A DNA stretch of 64,000 nt from Nostoc sp. ATCC 53789. Its GTDB lineage: Bacteria > Cyanobacteriota > Cyanobacteriia > Cyanobacteriales > Nostocaceae. Below the pieces are notes generated by a model. The model worked only from the letters and a program-made list of their open reading frames with translations, was not told the DNA's origin and did not search any database. How positions within the stretch are numbered: the stretch's first letter is position 1; each line of letters begins with the position of its first letter. This document shows positions 1 to 8,700 of the stretch, in pieces. Location: the NCBI RefSeq assembly GCF_009873495.1, contig NZ_CP046703.1:248001-312000 (forward strand), given 5' to 3'. A program made the translations under genes and the position numbers.

Positions 1-1010
1 TCATCTAAAACATCTTTAATTAACACTTCTTGCAACCAAATCTTAGCCACAACAGTCAGGGGTAGTGCTAGAAATAGTCCTAAAAAGCCAAAGAAAGTTA
101 CGAAAAATAGTTGGGCAATTAAGGTTATGGCGGGCAGCAACGAAACTTGCTGTGCCATCACAATGGGTGTGATGAAATTACTCTCAACCTGTTGAATGAT
201 AAAGTAGAGGATCAAGACAGCGATCGCTTTCCAAGGTTCATCTAAGAAAGCGATCGCCATTGCTGGGATTACACTCATTGTTGGGCCCAGGTTGGGAATC
301 AAGTTAAAAAATCCCGCTAAAACCGCTAAAGCTAGTGCTGCCTTGACATGCAAAATTGATAAGCCAATGAGACTCATCAGCCCTACTACAAAGATGGCAA
401 TGAAAGCGCCTGTAATCCATCCTTCCAAAGAGACTTCACATTTATCTAAAATCCCATCTACCCGTCGCCGATAAAATGAGGGGAAAAGCCGCACAAATAC
501 TTTCCGGTAGGCCAGGGGATCGGCTAACATCATTCCTGTTAAAACCAACACTAGCAAAATCTTGAGGACGACTTCTAAAGAGCCAGATACAAAAGCAAAG
601 GAGTTTCCCAGTAATCGATTGGCGAAGGGCTGTACTTGTTGGATGAGACTATTGATATCTGGGATATAAGGAACTAGCTGGTCAGGAATACGAGTTCTCA
701 GAGCATCAAGCCAACTATTAAAGCGCCCAAACCCTTTAGGAACCTGATAGGTTAGTTCTTGAAACTGCTGTGCAAATGGTGGGACAATAAGCCAGAAAAA
801 ACCCACAATGCCTGCGAAAAAGATCGCTACTGCCAGGAGAACGGCGAATCCACGCTTCATCCCAAAGCGTTGAAAGCGTTTTGCTAGCCGATTCAAAGTT
901 GTGGCTAACACAACTGCGGCAAACATGAGCAAAAGCACTTCCCGAATTTGCCACAGGATGTATAAAGAAAGAACTATGGCGATTAAGCCGATCCATTGAC
1001 CGAGGTTCAC
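1..1010 (-). CDS. AI-2E/PerM family membrane transporter, 3' end outside window
   Basis: The frame reads without a stop from a GTG at 1010 to the window edge, about 336 codons, so the C-terminus is missing. A GGGAG seven bases upstream supports this GTG start. The protein opens with VNLGQWIGLIAIVLSLYIL and has several long hydrophobic segments near residues 5-45, 60-85, 160-180 and through the last third. The central soluble part (PDQLVPYIPDINSLIQQV) and the distal AKIWLQEVLI motif are what I know from the AI-2E exporter/PerM (DUF20) family. Proteins of this family are polytopic inner-membrane transporters of uncertain substrate; a few export the quorum signal AI-2, others act as ion antiporters. 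Cyanobacterial members are generally uncharacterised, so the substrate cannot be named here. Confidence 0.85.
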   Translation of the reverse strand, partial: MNLGQWIGLIAIVLSLYILWQIREVLLLMFAAVVLATTLNRLAKRFQRFGMKRGFAVLLAVAIFFAGIVGFFWLIVPPFAQQFQELTYQVPKGFGRFNSWLDALRTRIPDQLVPYIPDINSLIQQVQPFANRLLGNSFAFVSGSLEVVLKILLVLVLTGMMLADPLAYRKVFVRLFPSFYRRRVDGILDKCEVSLEGWITGAFIAIFVVGLMSLIGLSILHVKAALALAVLAGFFNLIPNLGPTMSVIPAMAIAFLDEPWKAIAVLILYFIIQQVESNFITPIVMAQQVSLLPAITLIAQLFFVTFFGFLGLFLALPLTVVAKIWLQEVLIKDVLD

Positions 1011-1100
1011 AGGCTAACTCCCAACGGTTGGCGAGATGCAGTTTTGTTGTAATTCAGCTAGGTTAGCTGATTTTAGTCACTTGTGCGTAGATCGTTTAAG

Positions 1101-1292
1101 TTAATTTTGTTTCTGTGCTTGAAATCGCCACAGTAGCGCGATCGCTATAATCACAATCGGCAACAATACTATAATTAGCGCGTTGGTTCCTGTCGCCGGA
1201 ATTGATAGACTTGGCCCCACATACTTAATTAATAATGATAACAAAGCCGATAGTAAAAGCAGTTTCAGAACAAATCCTAGTTGATTTCCCAT
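1101..1292 (-). CDS. Small two-helix membrane protein, function unknown
   Basis: A 63-codon frame starting at ATG 1292. It contains two hydrophobic stretches, about residues 7-27 (GFVLKLLLLSALLSLLIKYV) and 38-56 (NALIIVLLPIVIIAIALLW), joined by a short SIPATGTN loop and ended by a basic, polar tail. This is the layout of a small bitopic hairpin protein of the inner or thylakoid membrane. It lies 90 bp upstream of the PerM-type gene on the same strand and could be co-transcribed with it. I recognise the type as a conserved cyanobacterial hypothetical but know no function. The clean membrane topology and codon use argue for a real gene rather than a shadow. Confidence 0.6.
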   Translation of the reverse strand: MGNQLGFVLKLLLLSALLSLLIKYVGPSLSIPATGTNALIIVLLPIVIIAIALLWRFQAQKQN

Positions 1293-1411
1293 AAAAGTAC
1301 GGCATAAAATTTTTTGTGGTACATACGAGTTTGCGCTGTACCGTTCAGTTTCTACAATAAACCTACAGATACAATCCTTTCCAACTTTCTTTAGGAAATT
1401 CGTTCGCTTTT

Positions 1412-1977
1412 TTACGTCAAACTCAACCAGCCAAAAATTTGTTCTACAGTCAGTTCCAACTCGATACCCTCTAGGATGGGTAATTTATCTGCACCTTCGT
1501 ATAATTCCACCCTCTGTCCAGGAAACACCCCCAGCACACTTTCCTTTCGTCTTCGGGGTTGATTAACCAGCTTAATTCATTACCATTGCGCGAACAAAGC
1601 AATAATTTACTCAACACTTTTTTTAACTTTTGGTCTGGGGAAAGAATTTCAATTGCCCAGTCGGGATGAATTTCAAAACGATTAGCAATTCTGCCAGATG
1701 GAGTTTTAGAAATTCTATCCCAACGAAACACAGACACATCAGGGATGATAGAAGCACCGCCAAAGGTACAGCGTAGTTCTGAAAAAGCGATAGCAATTTT
1801 CTGCCTTTTAGCTATACCGTTAATTGTTTCACAAAGAGTAACCTCAAGTAAGCTATGTTCACCTTCAGGCATGGGTTTTTGAATAACTTTCCCGTTGATA
1901 AAGTCTGATGCTGGCTCAGTTTCTGACAGTTTGAGGAACTCATCTAAAGTTAGTTGGGGTTGAGTTGCGATCGCCAT
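1412..1977 (-). pseudogene. Uma2-type (DUF820) restriction-endonuclease-fold protein, frameshifted
   Basis: The intact part starts at ATG 1977 (MAIATQPQLTLDEFLKL) and carries the Uma2 hallmarks DFINGKVIQKPMPEGEHS, IIPDVSVF and HPDWAIEILSPDQ, with PD-(D/E)xK-like acidic residues. After NPEDERK at about 1551 the frame runs into a non-family tail and stops at 1471. In the -1 frame the family C-terminus is intact: ESVLGVFPGQRVELYEGADK, then a segment ending EQIFGWLSLT with a stop at 1412-1414. Adding one G in the GGAAAG run restores a full protein of about 188 residues. Uma2 proteins are very numerous in cyanobacteria and lack an established role. This copy is either a recent single-base-deletion pseudogene or an assembly error. 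Confidence 0.8.
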
Positions 1978-2426
1978 CAGCAAATAGCATAGAGGGGATG
2001 GTTTAATTATGTGCCTTAGCGATCGCCTAGATGATTCACTAAATTAAATTGTCTCTTTGCTTTATACTCTTGACAAAAAACAGTATTTACGCTGATGATG
2101 GCTGTAAAAAATACAGCCATTATAAATAGTGGTACATCGCTTGTTACACCAAAGTATCGGGGATGAACTGAATGTAAAGAAGGAATCATTGAAGAAAAAT
2201 TCAGAAGTTAGATTCAGGAGCCAAGCCAGAGACGTTTCCGTTACTCCGGTCAAATCGAGACCACTAAATCTGCCTATTTAGCGTGGGTCTTAAACCTCTC
2301 TATTCAGAGGATGGCGGACTTGCTACTGCTTCTTTGGTCAGAAAAAACAACTGAATTCTGGCCAAAGAAGACATCCGGCTCCCCTCCTGACTCCTGAATT
2401 CTTATTTAGTAAATTTAAGGAGAAGG
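1978..2426. other. Intergenic region upstream of the two-partner secretion pair
   Basis: No convincing gene. It contains one HIP1 octamer near 2019, a 9-bp hairpin at 2098-2120 (ATGGCTGTA / TACAGCCAT) and a longer hairpin at 2329-2370. A short stretch resembling the local CAGGAGT repeats (CTCCTGACTCCTGAATTC) lies at about 2384-2401. The open frame on the minus strand at 2062-2253 has no family resemblance and is treated as noise. Confidence 0.5.
2329..2370. repeat. Long imperfect hairpin before the ShlB-like gene
   Basis: The arms CTTCTTTGGTCAGAA (2329-2343) and TTCTGGCCAAAGAAG (2356-2370) pair at 14 of 15 positions around a 12-base A-rich loop. There is no T run after either arm, so it is not a standard intrinsic terminator. 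It sits 57 bp upstream of the secretion gene and would lie in its 5' untranslated region if the promoter is upstream. Confidence 0.55.
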
Positions 2427-4232
2427 GTGCCAGTGAAACAAGTCGTTACAGAGAACTCTATTATTAGTTCAGTATTTTCTAAGCAACAAATATTAAACAA
2501 GCCTGTAAGTATAATCTCTGGACTACGACCTCTGGCATTCGGCTTTGTTTTAGCAGCAGTATTATCTAATTATCAGCAGGTCATTGCCCAAACTCCAAAT
2601 CCTGACACCCTACCACCCGGTCGGTTAGAAGAAGTTCCGGTAACACCCTTACCCACTGACGTGTTGCCACCAACAGATAACAATCAATTAGTCCCTTTGC
2701 CCACAATACCAGATGAGTCAATTCCAAATCAGGATGACTCTAACGCGAAATTTCGGGTAGAGCGGATTGAAATTGTTGGTAGTACAGTTTTCAAACCAGA
2801 GGATTTTGCCAAGATTACCAATCCCTTTGTCGGCAAAGAAGTGACATTTGCAGAATTATTGCAAATCAAAGATGCGATCGCTAAGCTTTATATTGATAAC
2901 GGTTATGTAACCACAGGTGCATTGATTACACCGCAGACACTAGAAGCAGGAACAGTAAAGATTCAGGTAATCGAAGGTAGTCTGCAAGAAATCAAAATCA
3001 TTGGTAACAGACGATTACGTAGTCAATACATTCGCGATCGCATTCAACTTGGTGCTGGTAAACCCTTGAACATACCCCGCCTCCTAGAAAAACTCCAACT
3101 ACTCCGCCTCGATCCACGCATCCAAAACCTCTCAGCCGAATTACAAACAGGCGTACATCCGGGAAGCAATGTATTGCAAGTTGAGGTTGAAGAAGCAGAC
3201 ACTTTTAAACTGACGGCCAGCCTAGATAATGGGCGATCGCCAAGTGTGGGTAGTTTTCGCCGGGGAGTGGATCTGCAAGAAGCCAATTTATTGGGTTTGG
3301 GCGATACTCTGAGTGTAGGATACGCCAATACTGATGGCAGTAATAGCATTAATGCCAATTACACCTTACCGATTAATGCCCACAATGGCACTATCTCCTT
3401 TGGCTTTAGCCAGGGATGGAACCATGTTATTGAAGAACCATTTAGCGTCCTTGATATCCAATCAGATTCTCAGTCTTATGAATTAGGATATCGCCAACCA
3501 CTGGTGCAAAAACCAACCCAAGAGTTGGCAGTTGGGCTGTCATTTTCGCGCCAATCAAGCCAAACTGAGTTGGGTATTGATAATATTGGGCCGTTTCGCC
3601 TCTCACCAGGTGCAGATGAGAACGGAAAAACGAATATTTCGGCTTTGCGGTTTTTTCAAGAATATACCCAGCGAAGTAACCACTATGTCTTTGCGGCGCG
3701 ATCGCAATTGAGCTTTGGGGTAGATTGGTTTGATGCCAATGTCAGTGAGAATGAACCAGATAGCCGCTTTTTCGCGTGGCGGGGACAGGCGCAGTGGGTA
3801 CGACAATTAGCACCAGACACATTATTTTTAGTTAGGGGCGATTTCCAATTAGCGGCAGATTCATTGGTGCCTTTAGAGCAATTTGGTCTTGGTGGACAAC
3901 TAAGTGTCCGGGGCTATCGCCAAGACGCATTACTTACAGATAATGGTCTGTTGTTTTCGGCAGAATTTCGAGTCCCAATTGTCCGCGCCAATAAGATTAA
4001 CGGAGTGCTGCAACTTACACCCTTCATTGATGTGGGTAAAGGTTGGAACGTCAACGGCGAAAATCCATCGCCCAGCACCCTTGTGAGTACAGGGTTGGGG
4101 CTATTGTGGAAACAGGGTGATGACTTATCGGCTCGCCTCGATTGGGGTATTCCTTTAATCTCGGTGGATGGTGAAAAGCGATCGCTCCAAGAAAATGGTT
4201 TGTACTTCTCACTCCGTTATTCGCCATTTTGA
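2427..4232 (+). CDS. ShlB/FhaC/HecB-type two-partner secretion transporter
   Basis: Outer-membrane TpsB pore, 601 residues from GTG 2427; a second GTG at 2433 is better spaced from the AAGGAG at 2417-2422 and may be the true start. The order is a signal segment (about 30-56, ending QQVIAQ), a Pro/Thr-rich linker (57-105), a POTRA domain beginning FRVERIEIVGSTVFKPEDF (about 108-185), a second POTRA-like segment (190-255), and a C-terminal beta-barrel (260-601) ending LYFSLRYSPF. A terminal Phe is normal for outer-membrane barrels. The barrel contains a conserved-looking LGGQLSVRGYRQD motif. TpsB proteins secrete a partner exoprotein carrying a TPS domain. The next gene encodes exactly such a protein, so the pair is very likely functional together. 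Confidence 0.93.
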   Translation: MPVKQVVTENSIISSVFSKQQILNKPVSIISGLRPLAFGFVLAAVLSNYQQVIAQTPNPDTLPPGRLEEVPVTPLPTDVLPPTDNNQLVPLPTIPDESIPNQDDSNAKFRVERIEIVGSTVFKPEDFAKITNPFVGKEVTFAELLQIKDAIAKLYIDNGYVTTGALITPQTLEAGTVKIQVIEGSLQEIKIIGNRRLRSQYIRDRIQLGAGKPLNIPRLLEKLQLLRLDPRIQNLSAELQTGVHPGSNVLQVEVEEADTFKLTASLDNGRSPSVGSFRRGVDLQEANLLGLGDTLSVGYANTDGSNSINANYTLPINAHNGTISFGFSQGWNHVIEEPFSVLDIQSDSQSYELGYRQPLVQKPTQELAVGLSFSRQSSQTELGIDNIGPFRLSPGADENGKTNISALRFFQEYTQRSNHYVFAARSQLSFGVDWFDANVSENEPDSRFFAWRGQAQWVRQLAPDTLFLVRGDFQLAADSLVPLEQFGLGGQLSVRGYRQDALLTDNGLLFSAEFRVPIVRANKINGVLQLTPFIDVGKGWNVNGENPSPSTLVSTGLGLLWKQGDDLSARLDWGIPLISVDGEKRSLQENGLYFSLRYSPF

Positions 4233-4385
4233 CCTGGATTTTTCACTTGTGATAAATCAAGGAGTGTGGGAGGTGTGGGAGGTTGGGAGGTGTGGGAGGT
4301 GTGGGAGGATGGGGAAGAAGTCTTACCCCCCACACTCCCCACACTCCTCTTCTCCCTCTGCCTACAGTATCGTGAGAAATCCGGG
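4233..4385 (+). mobile_element. MITE-like G-rich hairpin element, copy 1
   Basis: Begins directly after the transporter stop codon. The left end is CCTGGATTTTTCAC and the right end GTGAGAAATCCGGG, near-perfect inverted repeats. Inside are four GTGTGGGAG units plus one 8-bp variant, a GGATGGGGAAGAAGTC spacer, then the C-rich arm (CACACTCCC type, two units). TTTGA flanks both ends, a possible target duplication. Copies 2 and 3 lie at 8436-8654 and 10336-10473. Confidence 0.75.
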
Positions 4386-4429
4386 TTTGAGGCGATGTTT
4401 CAAAACTATACCGTTTTGGGCAACCTAAA

Positions 4430-7000
4430 ATGCAAGGTATAAATAAAGGCTTGGCAATGAGTACGACCTCTATTTGGTTGGTTCTGTGCGCTGGAATAGT
4501 GCCGTTGATGGTAATGCCTGTGAGTGCCCAGGTAATTCCTGATAGCACTTTAAATACTGCTGTCTCTCAAAGTGGCGATAACTTTACCATCACCAACGGT
4601 AATCGAGTTGGTAACAATTTATTCCACAGCTTCAGCCAATTTTCAGTTCCTAGCAACGGCTCGGCTTTTTTCAACAATGCCGCAGATGTGCAAAATATTT
4701 TTTCTCGCGTTACTGGAGGCAGTGTTTCCAACATTGATGGTTTAATTAAAGCCAATGGTAGCGCTAATCTGTTTTTGCTCAATCCCAGTGGAATTATCTT
4801 TGGAGCGAATGCCCAACTTAATATTGGCGGTTCCTTTTTTGGGACAACTGCTGAGAGCATTAAATTTAGCGATGGTGCTGAATTTAGCGCAATTAGTCCC
4901 CAAAAGGCTCCATTGTTAACGATGAATGTTCCCATTGGTTTGCAATTTGGTAGTAATCCAGGTGCGTTGGCGCAGCCCGCCGCAGGCATCGCTGTTCAAG
5001 GGTCAGGACACAATGCTCAATTAGGCGAATCACTTCAGGTTTCTGGATTAAACCTCGGTACGAGAGGATTACACTTGCAATCTGGAAAGATGCTGGCATT
5101 GCTGGGTGGGAATGTTGCCTTAGATGGAGGATTGCTCTCTGCACCAGGAGGGCAAATAGAACTGGGTAGCATCACCAACGGCAGCGTCGCGCTCAATTCC
5201 ATCCCTGAAGGATTTGCGCTGAGTTATCCTAATGCTTCGAGTTTTGGCGATATTCAGATAACCCAACGAGCTTTAGCATCTACACGCGATCTCAGTGGGC
5301 AAAGGGGAGGAACCATCCAAATTCAGGGTAAACAGGTCAGCATCCGAGATGGTTCACTGATATTAGTGCAAAATCGCAGCAACCAAACTGCTGGTGATAT
5401 TGCAATCAATGCCACAGAGTCCCTCCAGATTATCGGCAAGTCTCCTGATTTTAAAAGTTCCAGCAGTTTAATTAATGAAACTATATCCCCAGGTGCAGCA
5501 GGGAATATTATCATTACCACCCCACAGCTGAATATTGACGGGGGTGGGTATATCTTAAACCGTACCTTTAGCACAGCACCGGGTGGCAATATTGCAATCA
5601 ATACTGATGAAATGCGGGTGAATGGTTTTGCATTTGGCGATCCTAATGCTTTTCGAGCAGTCAGCCAGATATTAGCTGCTTCTTATGGCACTGGGAAAGG
5701 TGGAAATGTTGACATCTCTACTCAAAACCTGTCTATTTTAGCTGGCGGCAATATAGCAGCAAGACCCTACGCTTCAGGTAATGGCGGCGATCTCATCGTC
5801 AAGGCAGATACAATTCAGGTGACAAATGAGGGAGCGCCAAAGGGTTTGTATTTTAGTCTGTTGTCTACTGCCACATTCGGGCGTGGTAATGCAGGGAATT
5901 TGAAAATCGATACCCGCAAGCTGTCGGTTCAAGCTGGCGGCAGAGTGTCAGCTTCTAGCATAGTTTTAGGAAATGCGGGTTCACTGACTATCAATGCGTC
6001 TGAATCGATTGATGTGAATGGTGTAAAAGATGCAGAAAATCCCAGCTATATTGGTACAGCTGTTCGTCCTGTTTTTGGATTTTCCAGCGCTACTTCAGGT
6101 AACACCACGATTAACACCCCACTTCTTAACATCAGTAATGGTGCAACAGTTTTTGTCCAAAACCTTGGCTCCGGTAAAGCTGGTACTCTAAACATTCAGG
6201 CGAACACCCTACGACTCGATAATGGAGCCAGTATTTCAGCATCCACAAAAGCTGGCGGTGGTGGTAACACTAATTTACAACTGCGGGATCTACTACTGAT
6301 GCGTCATGGTAGCTTTATCAGTGCAGAAGCAGGGGGCAGTGGTAATGGTGGCAATATCACGCTTAATGCTCCGAACATCGTGGGTTTAGAAAACAGTGAC
6401 ATTATTGCCAATGCAGTCCAAGGAAAAGGTGGCAATATTCAAATCACTACCCAAGGAATTATTGGATTGAAATATCGTCCTCAACTGACTCCCGAAAACG
6501 ACATCACTGCCAGTTCCCAGTTTGGAGTCAACGGTACGGTTCAAGTTAATAATATTGGTGTCGATCCCAATTCTGGCTTAGTGGAACTACCAGCGAATGT
6601 CACTGATTCATCACAGCAAATAGCTAGTGGTTGTTCTCTAAACCAAGGCAGTCGATTTATCGTAACGGGACGGGGTGGTGTCCCGCAAAATCCAAATCAA
6701 GAAGTGACGAGCGATCGCACTTGGTCTGATATCCGCGATATCTCTGCATACCGTAAAACTGGCGAAATCACAACACAAACCCCTGTATCCTCAGAGCTTC
6801 TTGTCCAAGCCACAGGTTGGAGACGCAATGCTCAAGGCAAAATCGAGTTAGTTGCAAATCAATCTTCTACTAAAATGCAACCATCTTTAAACTGTGCGGT
6901 ACTTCCTAAGAAAAATTTAGGTCAAAGCCCCGACTTTTTTAAAAATTCGGCGATCGCGCAGCCATCAATTGTTCCCGATCTATATACATCGAAATTATAG
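4430..7000 (+). CDS. Filamentous haemagglutinin-like exoprotein with TPS domain
   Basis: An 856-residue secreted TpsA partner of the preceding transporter. A signal peptide ends at about residue 35 (PVSAQ). The TPS secretion domain (about 36-150) has the NLFHSFSQFSV motif, DGLIKANGSANLFLLNPSG and IIFGANAQL. Repeated strands of the form GxGGNITIxT follow, as expected for a right-handed beta-helix stalk. The region ASGCSLNQGSRFIVTGRGG near 725 is a C-terminal signature I associate with cyanobacterial members. A later ATG at 4457 is an alternative start. The protein is probably exported through the ShlB-like pore and either released or held at the surface; adhesion is the usual role of the family. 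The ligand is unknown. A MITE-like element separates it from its transporter gene. Confidence 0.9.
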   Translation: MQGINKGLAMSTTSIWLVLCAGIVPLMVMPVSAQVIPDSTLNTAVSQSGDNFTITNGNRVGNNLFHSFSQFSVPSNGSAFFNNAADVQNIFSRVTGGSVSNIDGLIKANGSANLFLLNPSGIIFGANAQLNIGGSFFGTTAESIKFSDGAEFSAISPQKAPLLTMNVPIGLQFGSNPGALAQPAAGIAVQGSGHNAQLGESLQVSGLNLGTRGLHLQSGKMLALLGGNVALDGGLLSAPGGQIELGSITNGSVALNSIPEGFALSYPNASSFGDIQITQRALASTRDLSGQRGGTIQIQGKQVSIRDGSLILVQNRSNQTAGDIAINATESLQIIGKSPDFKSSSSLINETISPGAAGNIIITTPQLNIDGGGYILNRTFSTAPGGNIAINTDEMRVNGFAFGDPNAFRAVSQILAASYGTGKGGNVDISTQNLSILAGGNIAARPYASGNGGDLIVKADTIQVTNEGAPKGLYFSLLSTATFGRGNAGNLKIDTRKLSVQAGGRVSASSIVLGNAGSLTINASESIDVNGVKDAENPSYIGTAVRPVFGFSSATSGNTTINTPLLNISNGATVFVQNLGSGKAGTLNIQANTLRLDNGASISASTKAGGGGNTNLQLRDLLLMRHGSFISAEAGGSGNGGNITLNAPNIVGLENSDIIANAVQGKGGNIQITTQGIIGLKYRPQLTPENDITASSQFGVNGTVQVNNIGVDPNSGLVELPANVTDSSQQIASGCSLNQGSRFIVTGRGGVPQNPNQEVTSDRTWSDIRDISAYRKTGEITTQTPVSSELLVQATGWRRNAQGKIELVANQSSTKMQPSLNCAVLPKKNLGQSPDFFKNSAIAQPSIVPDLYTSKL

Positions 7001-7084
7001 AGTTAGGGAGGATAAGTAAACTTATCCTTTAAATCCTTATACTGTGAGAAATTTTTATTTTGTAACAACTAAATCACATCAATT

Positions 7085-8383
7085 ATGCTCGAATCTATTT
7101 TGAAGTCAATGCATATTCTTTTGGTAGATGACAATCCCAATAATCTCAAAGTGCTATCACAAGCGATTCAGGGATGTGGGTGGAAAATACTTATGGCAAC
7201 CGATGGAGAATCAGCCATTGAACAAGCAGAATATTCTGATCCTAACCTCATTCTCCTGGATGTAATGATGCCGGATATTGATGGATTTGAAATTTGCCGC
7301 CGACTGAAAGCCAATTTTCTCACTAAGAATATTCCGGTCATTTTTATGACTGCTTTATGCGATGCCACAGATAAAGTAAAAGGACTAGAAATTGGTGCAG
7401 TTGATTACATTACCAAACCTTTTCAAAAAGAAGAACTTATTGCTCGATTAAAGTTACATTTGAATATCTCCCATCTTACCCATACCCTCGAACAAAGAGT
7501 GGAAGAACGCACCATAGAATTAACTCAATCTCTACAAAAGTTACAAAATACCCAACTACAACTAATTCAAAGTGAGAAAATGTCCACCCTTGGACAACTT
7601 GTTGCAGGCATAGGTCATGAGATTAATAACCCAATTGGTTTTATTAGTGGAAGTTGCTCTCATATTGAAGAATATATGAATGATCTCCTGCGTTTGGTGA
7701 ATCTACAACAGCAAAAGTTACCACACCCAGACCCGGAAATTGAAGAACTCATTGAAGAAATTGACTTAGAGTATCTGGCTAAAGATTTACCAAAAATTAT
7801 GGAATCAATGCACCAGGGAATTGATCGTCTTAAGGACATTAGCCTTTCTCTAAGAACCTTTGCTCGAGCCGATATTTTATCTCTGGTAGAGTTTCAGATT
7901 CATGAAGGAATTGATAGTACCTTAATGCTCTTAAAGCATCGACTCAAAGACCAAGGCGATCGCCCGACAATCGAGGTTATCAAAAAATATGGCGTGCTAC
8001 CTCTAATTACTTGCTATCCTGGTCAATTAAATCAAGTATTTATGAATTTAATAGCGAACGCTATAGATGCATTGGATGAATCAAATACAGATCGGAGTTT
8101 TGAGGAAATTAAATCTAATCCTAACCGAATTACAATTACCACTTCCTTGAAAGAGTTAAATGTTGAGGTGAAGATTGCTGATAATGGAATTGGCATGAGC
8201 GAATCAGTCAAACAAAAAATCTTTGACCACTTATTTACTACGAAAAGTGTTGGTAAAGGTACAGGATTAGGGCTGGCGATCGCTCGACAAATTATAGTGG
8301 AAAAACATGGTGGTTCAATCGAGTGCAACTCTTCTACAGAGCAAGGTACAGAATTTGTGATCTTAATTCCAGTTCGACAGTAA
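7085..8383 (+). CDS. Response-regulator receiver / histidine kinase hybrid
   Basis: A soluble signalling protein of 432 residues. The N-terminal receiver domain (about 10-125) has the acidic pair D15/D16, phospho-acceptor D59 in LLDVMMPD, T89 and K111. A coiled coil (about 132-165) leads to the dimerisation/phospho-acceptor helix with H178 in LVAGIGHEINNPIGF, the type of H-box seen in HisKA kinases tied to receivers. The ATPase domain follows with NLIANAIDAL (N box), ADNGIGM (G1) and GKGTGLGLAIA (G2). There is no membrane segment. This REC-first layout suggests a kinase controlled by phosphotransfer from an upstream kinase. Its position 84 bp after the exoprotein gene on the same strand is suggestive of regulating secretion but proves nothing. 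Start at 7085; ATG 7109 is possible. Confidence 0.88.
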   Translation: MLESILKSMHILLVDDNPNNLKVLSQAIQGCGWKILMATDGESAIEQAEYSDPNLILLDVMMPDIDGFEICRRLKANFLTKNIPVIFMTALCDATDKVKGLEIGAVDYITKPFQKEELIARLKLHLNISHLTHTLEQRVEERTIELTQSLQKLQNTQLQLIQSEKMSTLGQLVAGIGHEINNPIGFISGSCSHIEEYMNDLLRLVNLQQQKLPHPDPEIEELIEEIDLEYLAKDLPKIMESMHQGIDRLKDISLSLRTFARADILSLVEFQIHEGIDSTLMLLKHRLKDQGDRPTIEVIKKYGVLPLITCYPGQLNQVFMNLIANAIDALDESNTDRSFEEIKSNPNRITITTSLKELNVEVKIADNGIGMSESVKQKIFDHLFTTKSVGKGTGLGLAIARQIIVEKHGGSIECNSSTEQGTEFVILIPVRQ

Positions 8384-8435
8384 GCGGGAAAAACATACTA
8401 TTCAAAGTGTGAGGATTGGCTTAGAGACAACATAA

Positions 8436-8654
8436 CCTGGATTTCTCACTTGTGAGAAATCCAAGGGGTGTGGGAGGTGTGGGATGTGTGGGAGGTGTGG
8501 GAGGTGTGGGAGGTGTGGGAGGTGTGGGAGGTGTGGGAGGTGTGGGAGGTTGGGAGGTGTGGGAGGATGGGGAAGAAGTCCTACCCCCCCACACTCCCCA
8601 CACTCCCCACACTCCTCTTCCCCTGAAGCCTACACTATGCGTGATAAATCTGGG
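8436..8654 (+). mobile_element. MITE-like G-rich hairpin element, copy 2 (expanded)
   Basis: The longest copy. The left end is a perfect 11-bp stem, GGATTTCTCAC then TT then GTGAGAAATCC; the right end is GTGATAAATCTGGG, slightly decayed. The G-rich arm has ten 9-bp GTGTGGGAG-type units (one GTGTGGGAT) and one 8-bp unit. The C-rich arm has three. The flanks show no clear target duplication beyond AA. Open frames here encode only Gly-Val or Pro-Thr repeats and are artefacts. Confidence 0.78.
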
Positions 8655-8700
8655 AACTAGCTCATTGGGCTAGACTGGAGGTAGTTATGAGGACGCAAAT

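Noticed and set aside
2062..2253. 63-codon minus-strand frame upstream of the secretion genes
   Set aside because: Aromatic/Ser-rich product with no start signals and a hairpin inside; treated as noise.
4168..4548. Frames in the spacer between the secretion transporter and its exoprotein
   Set aside because: These read through the MITE-like copy and both gene ends; no independent evidence for a gene.
8421..8673. Gly-Val- and Pro-Thr-rich reading frames on both strands at the repeat elements
   Set aside because: They are only the translation of the 9-bp repeats; other copies of the element show the same artefact.
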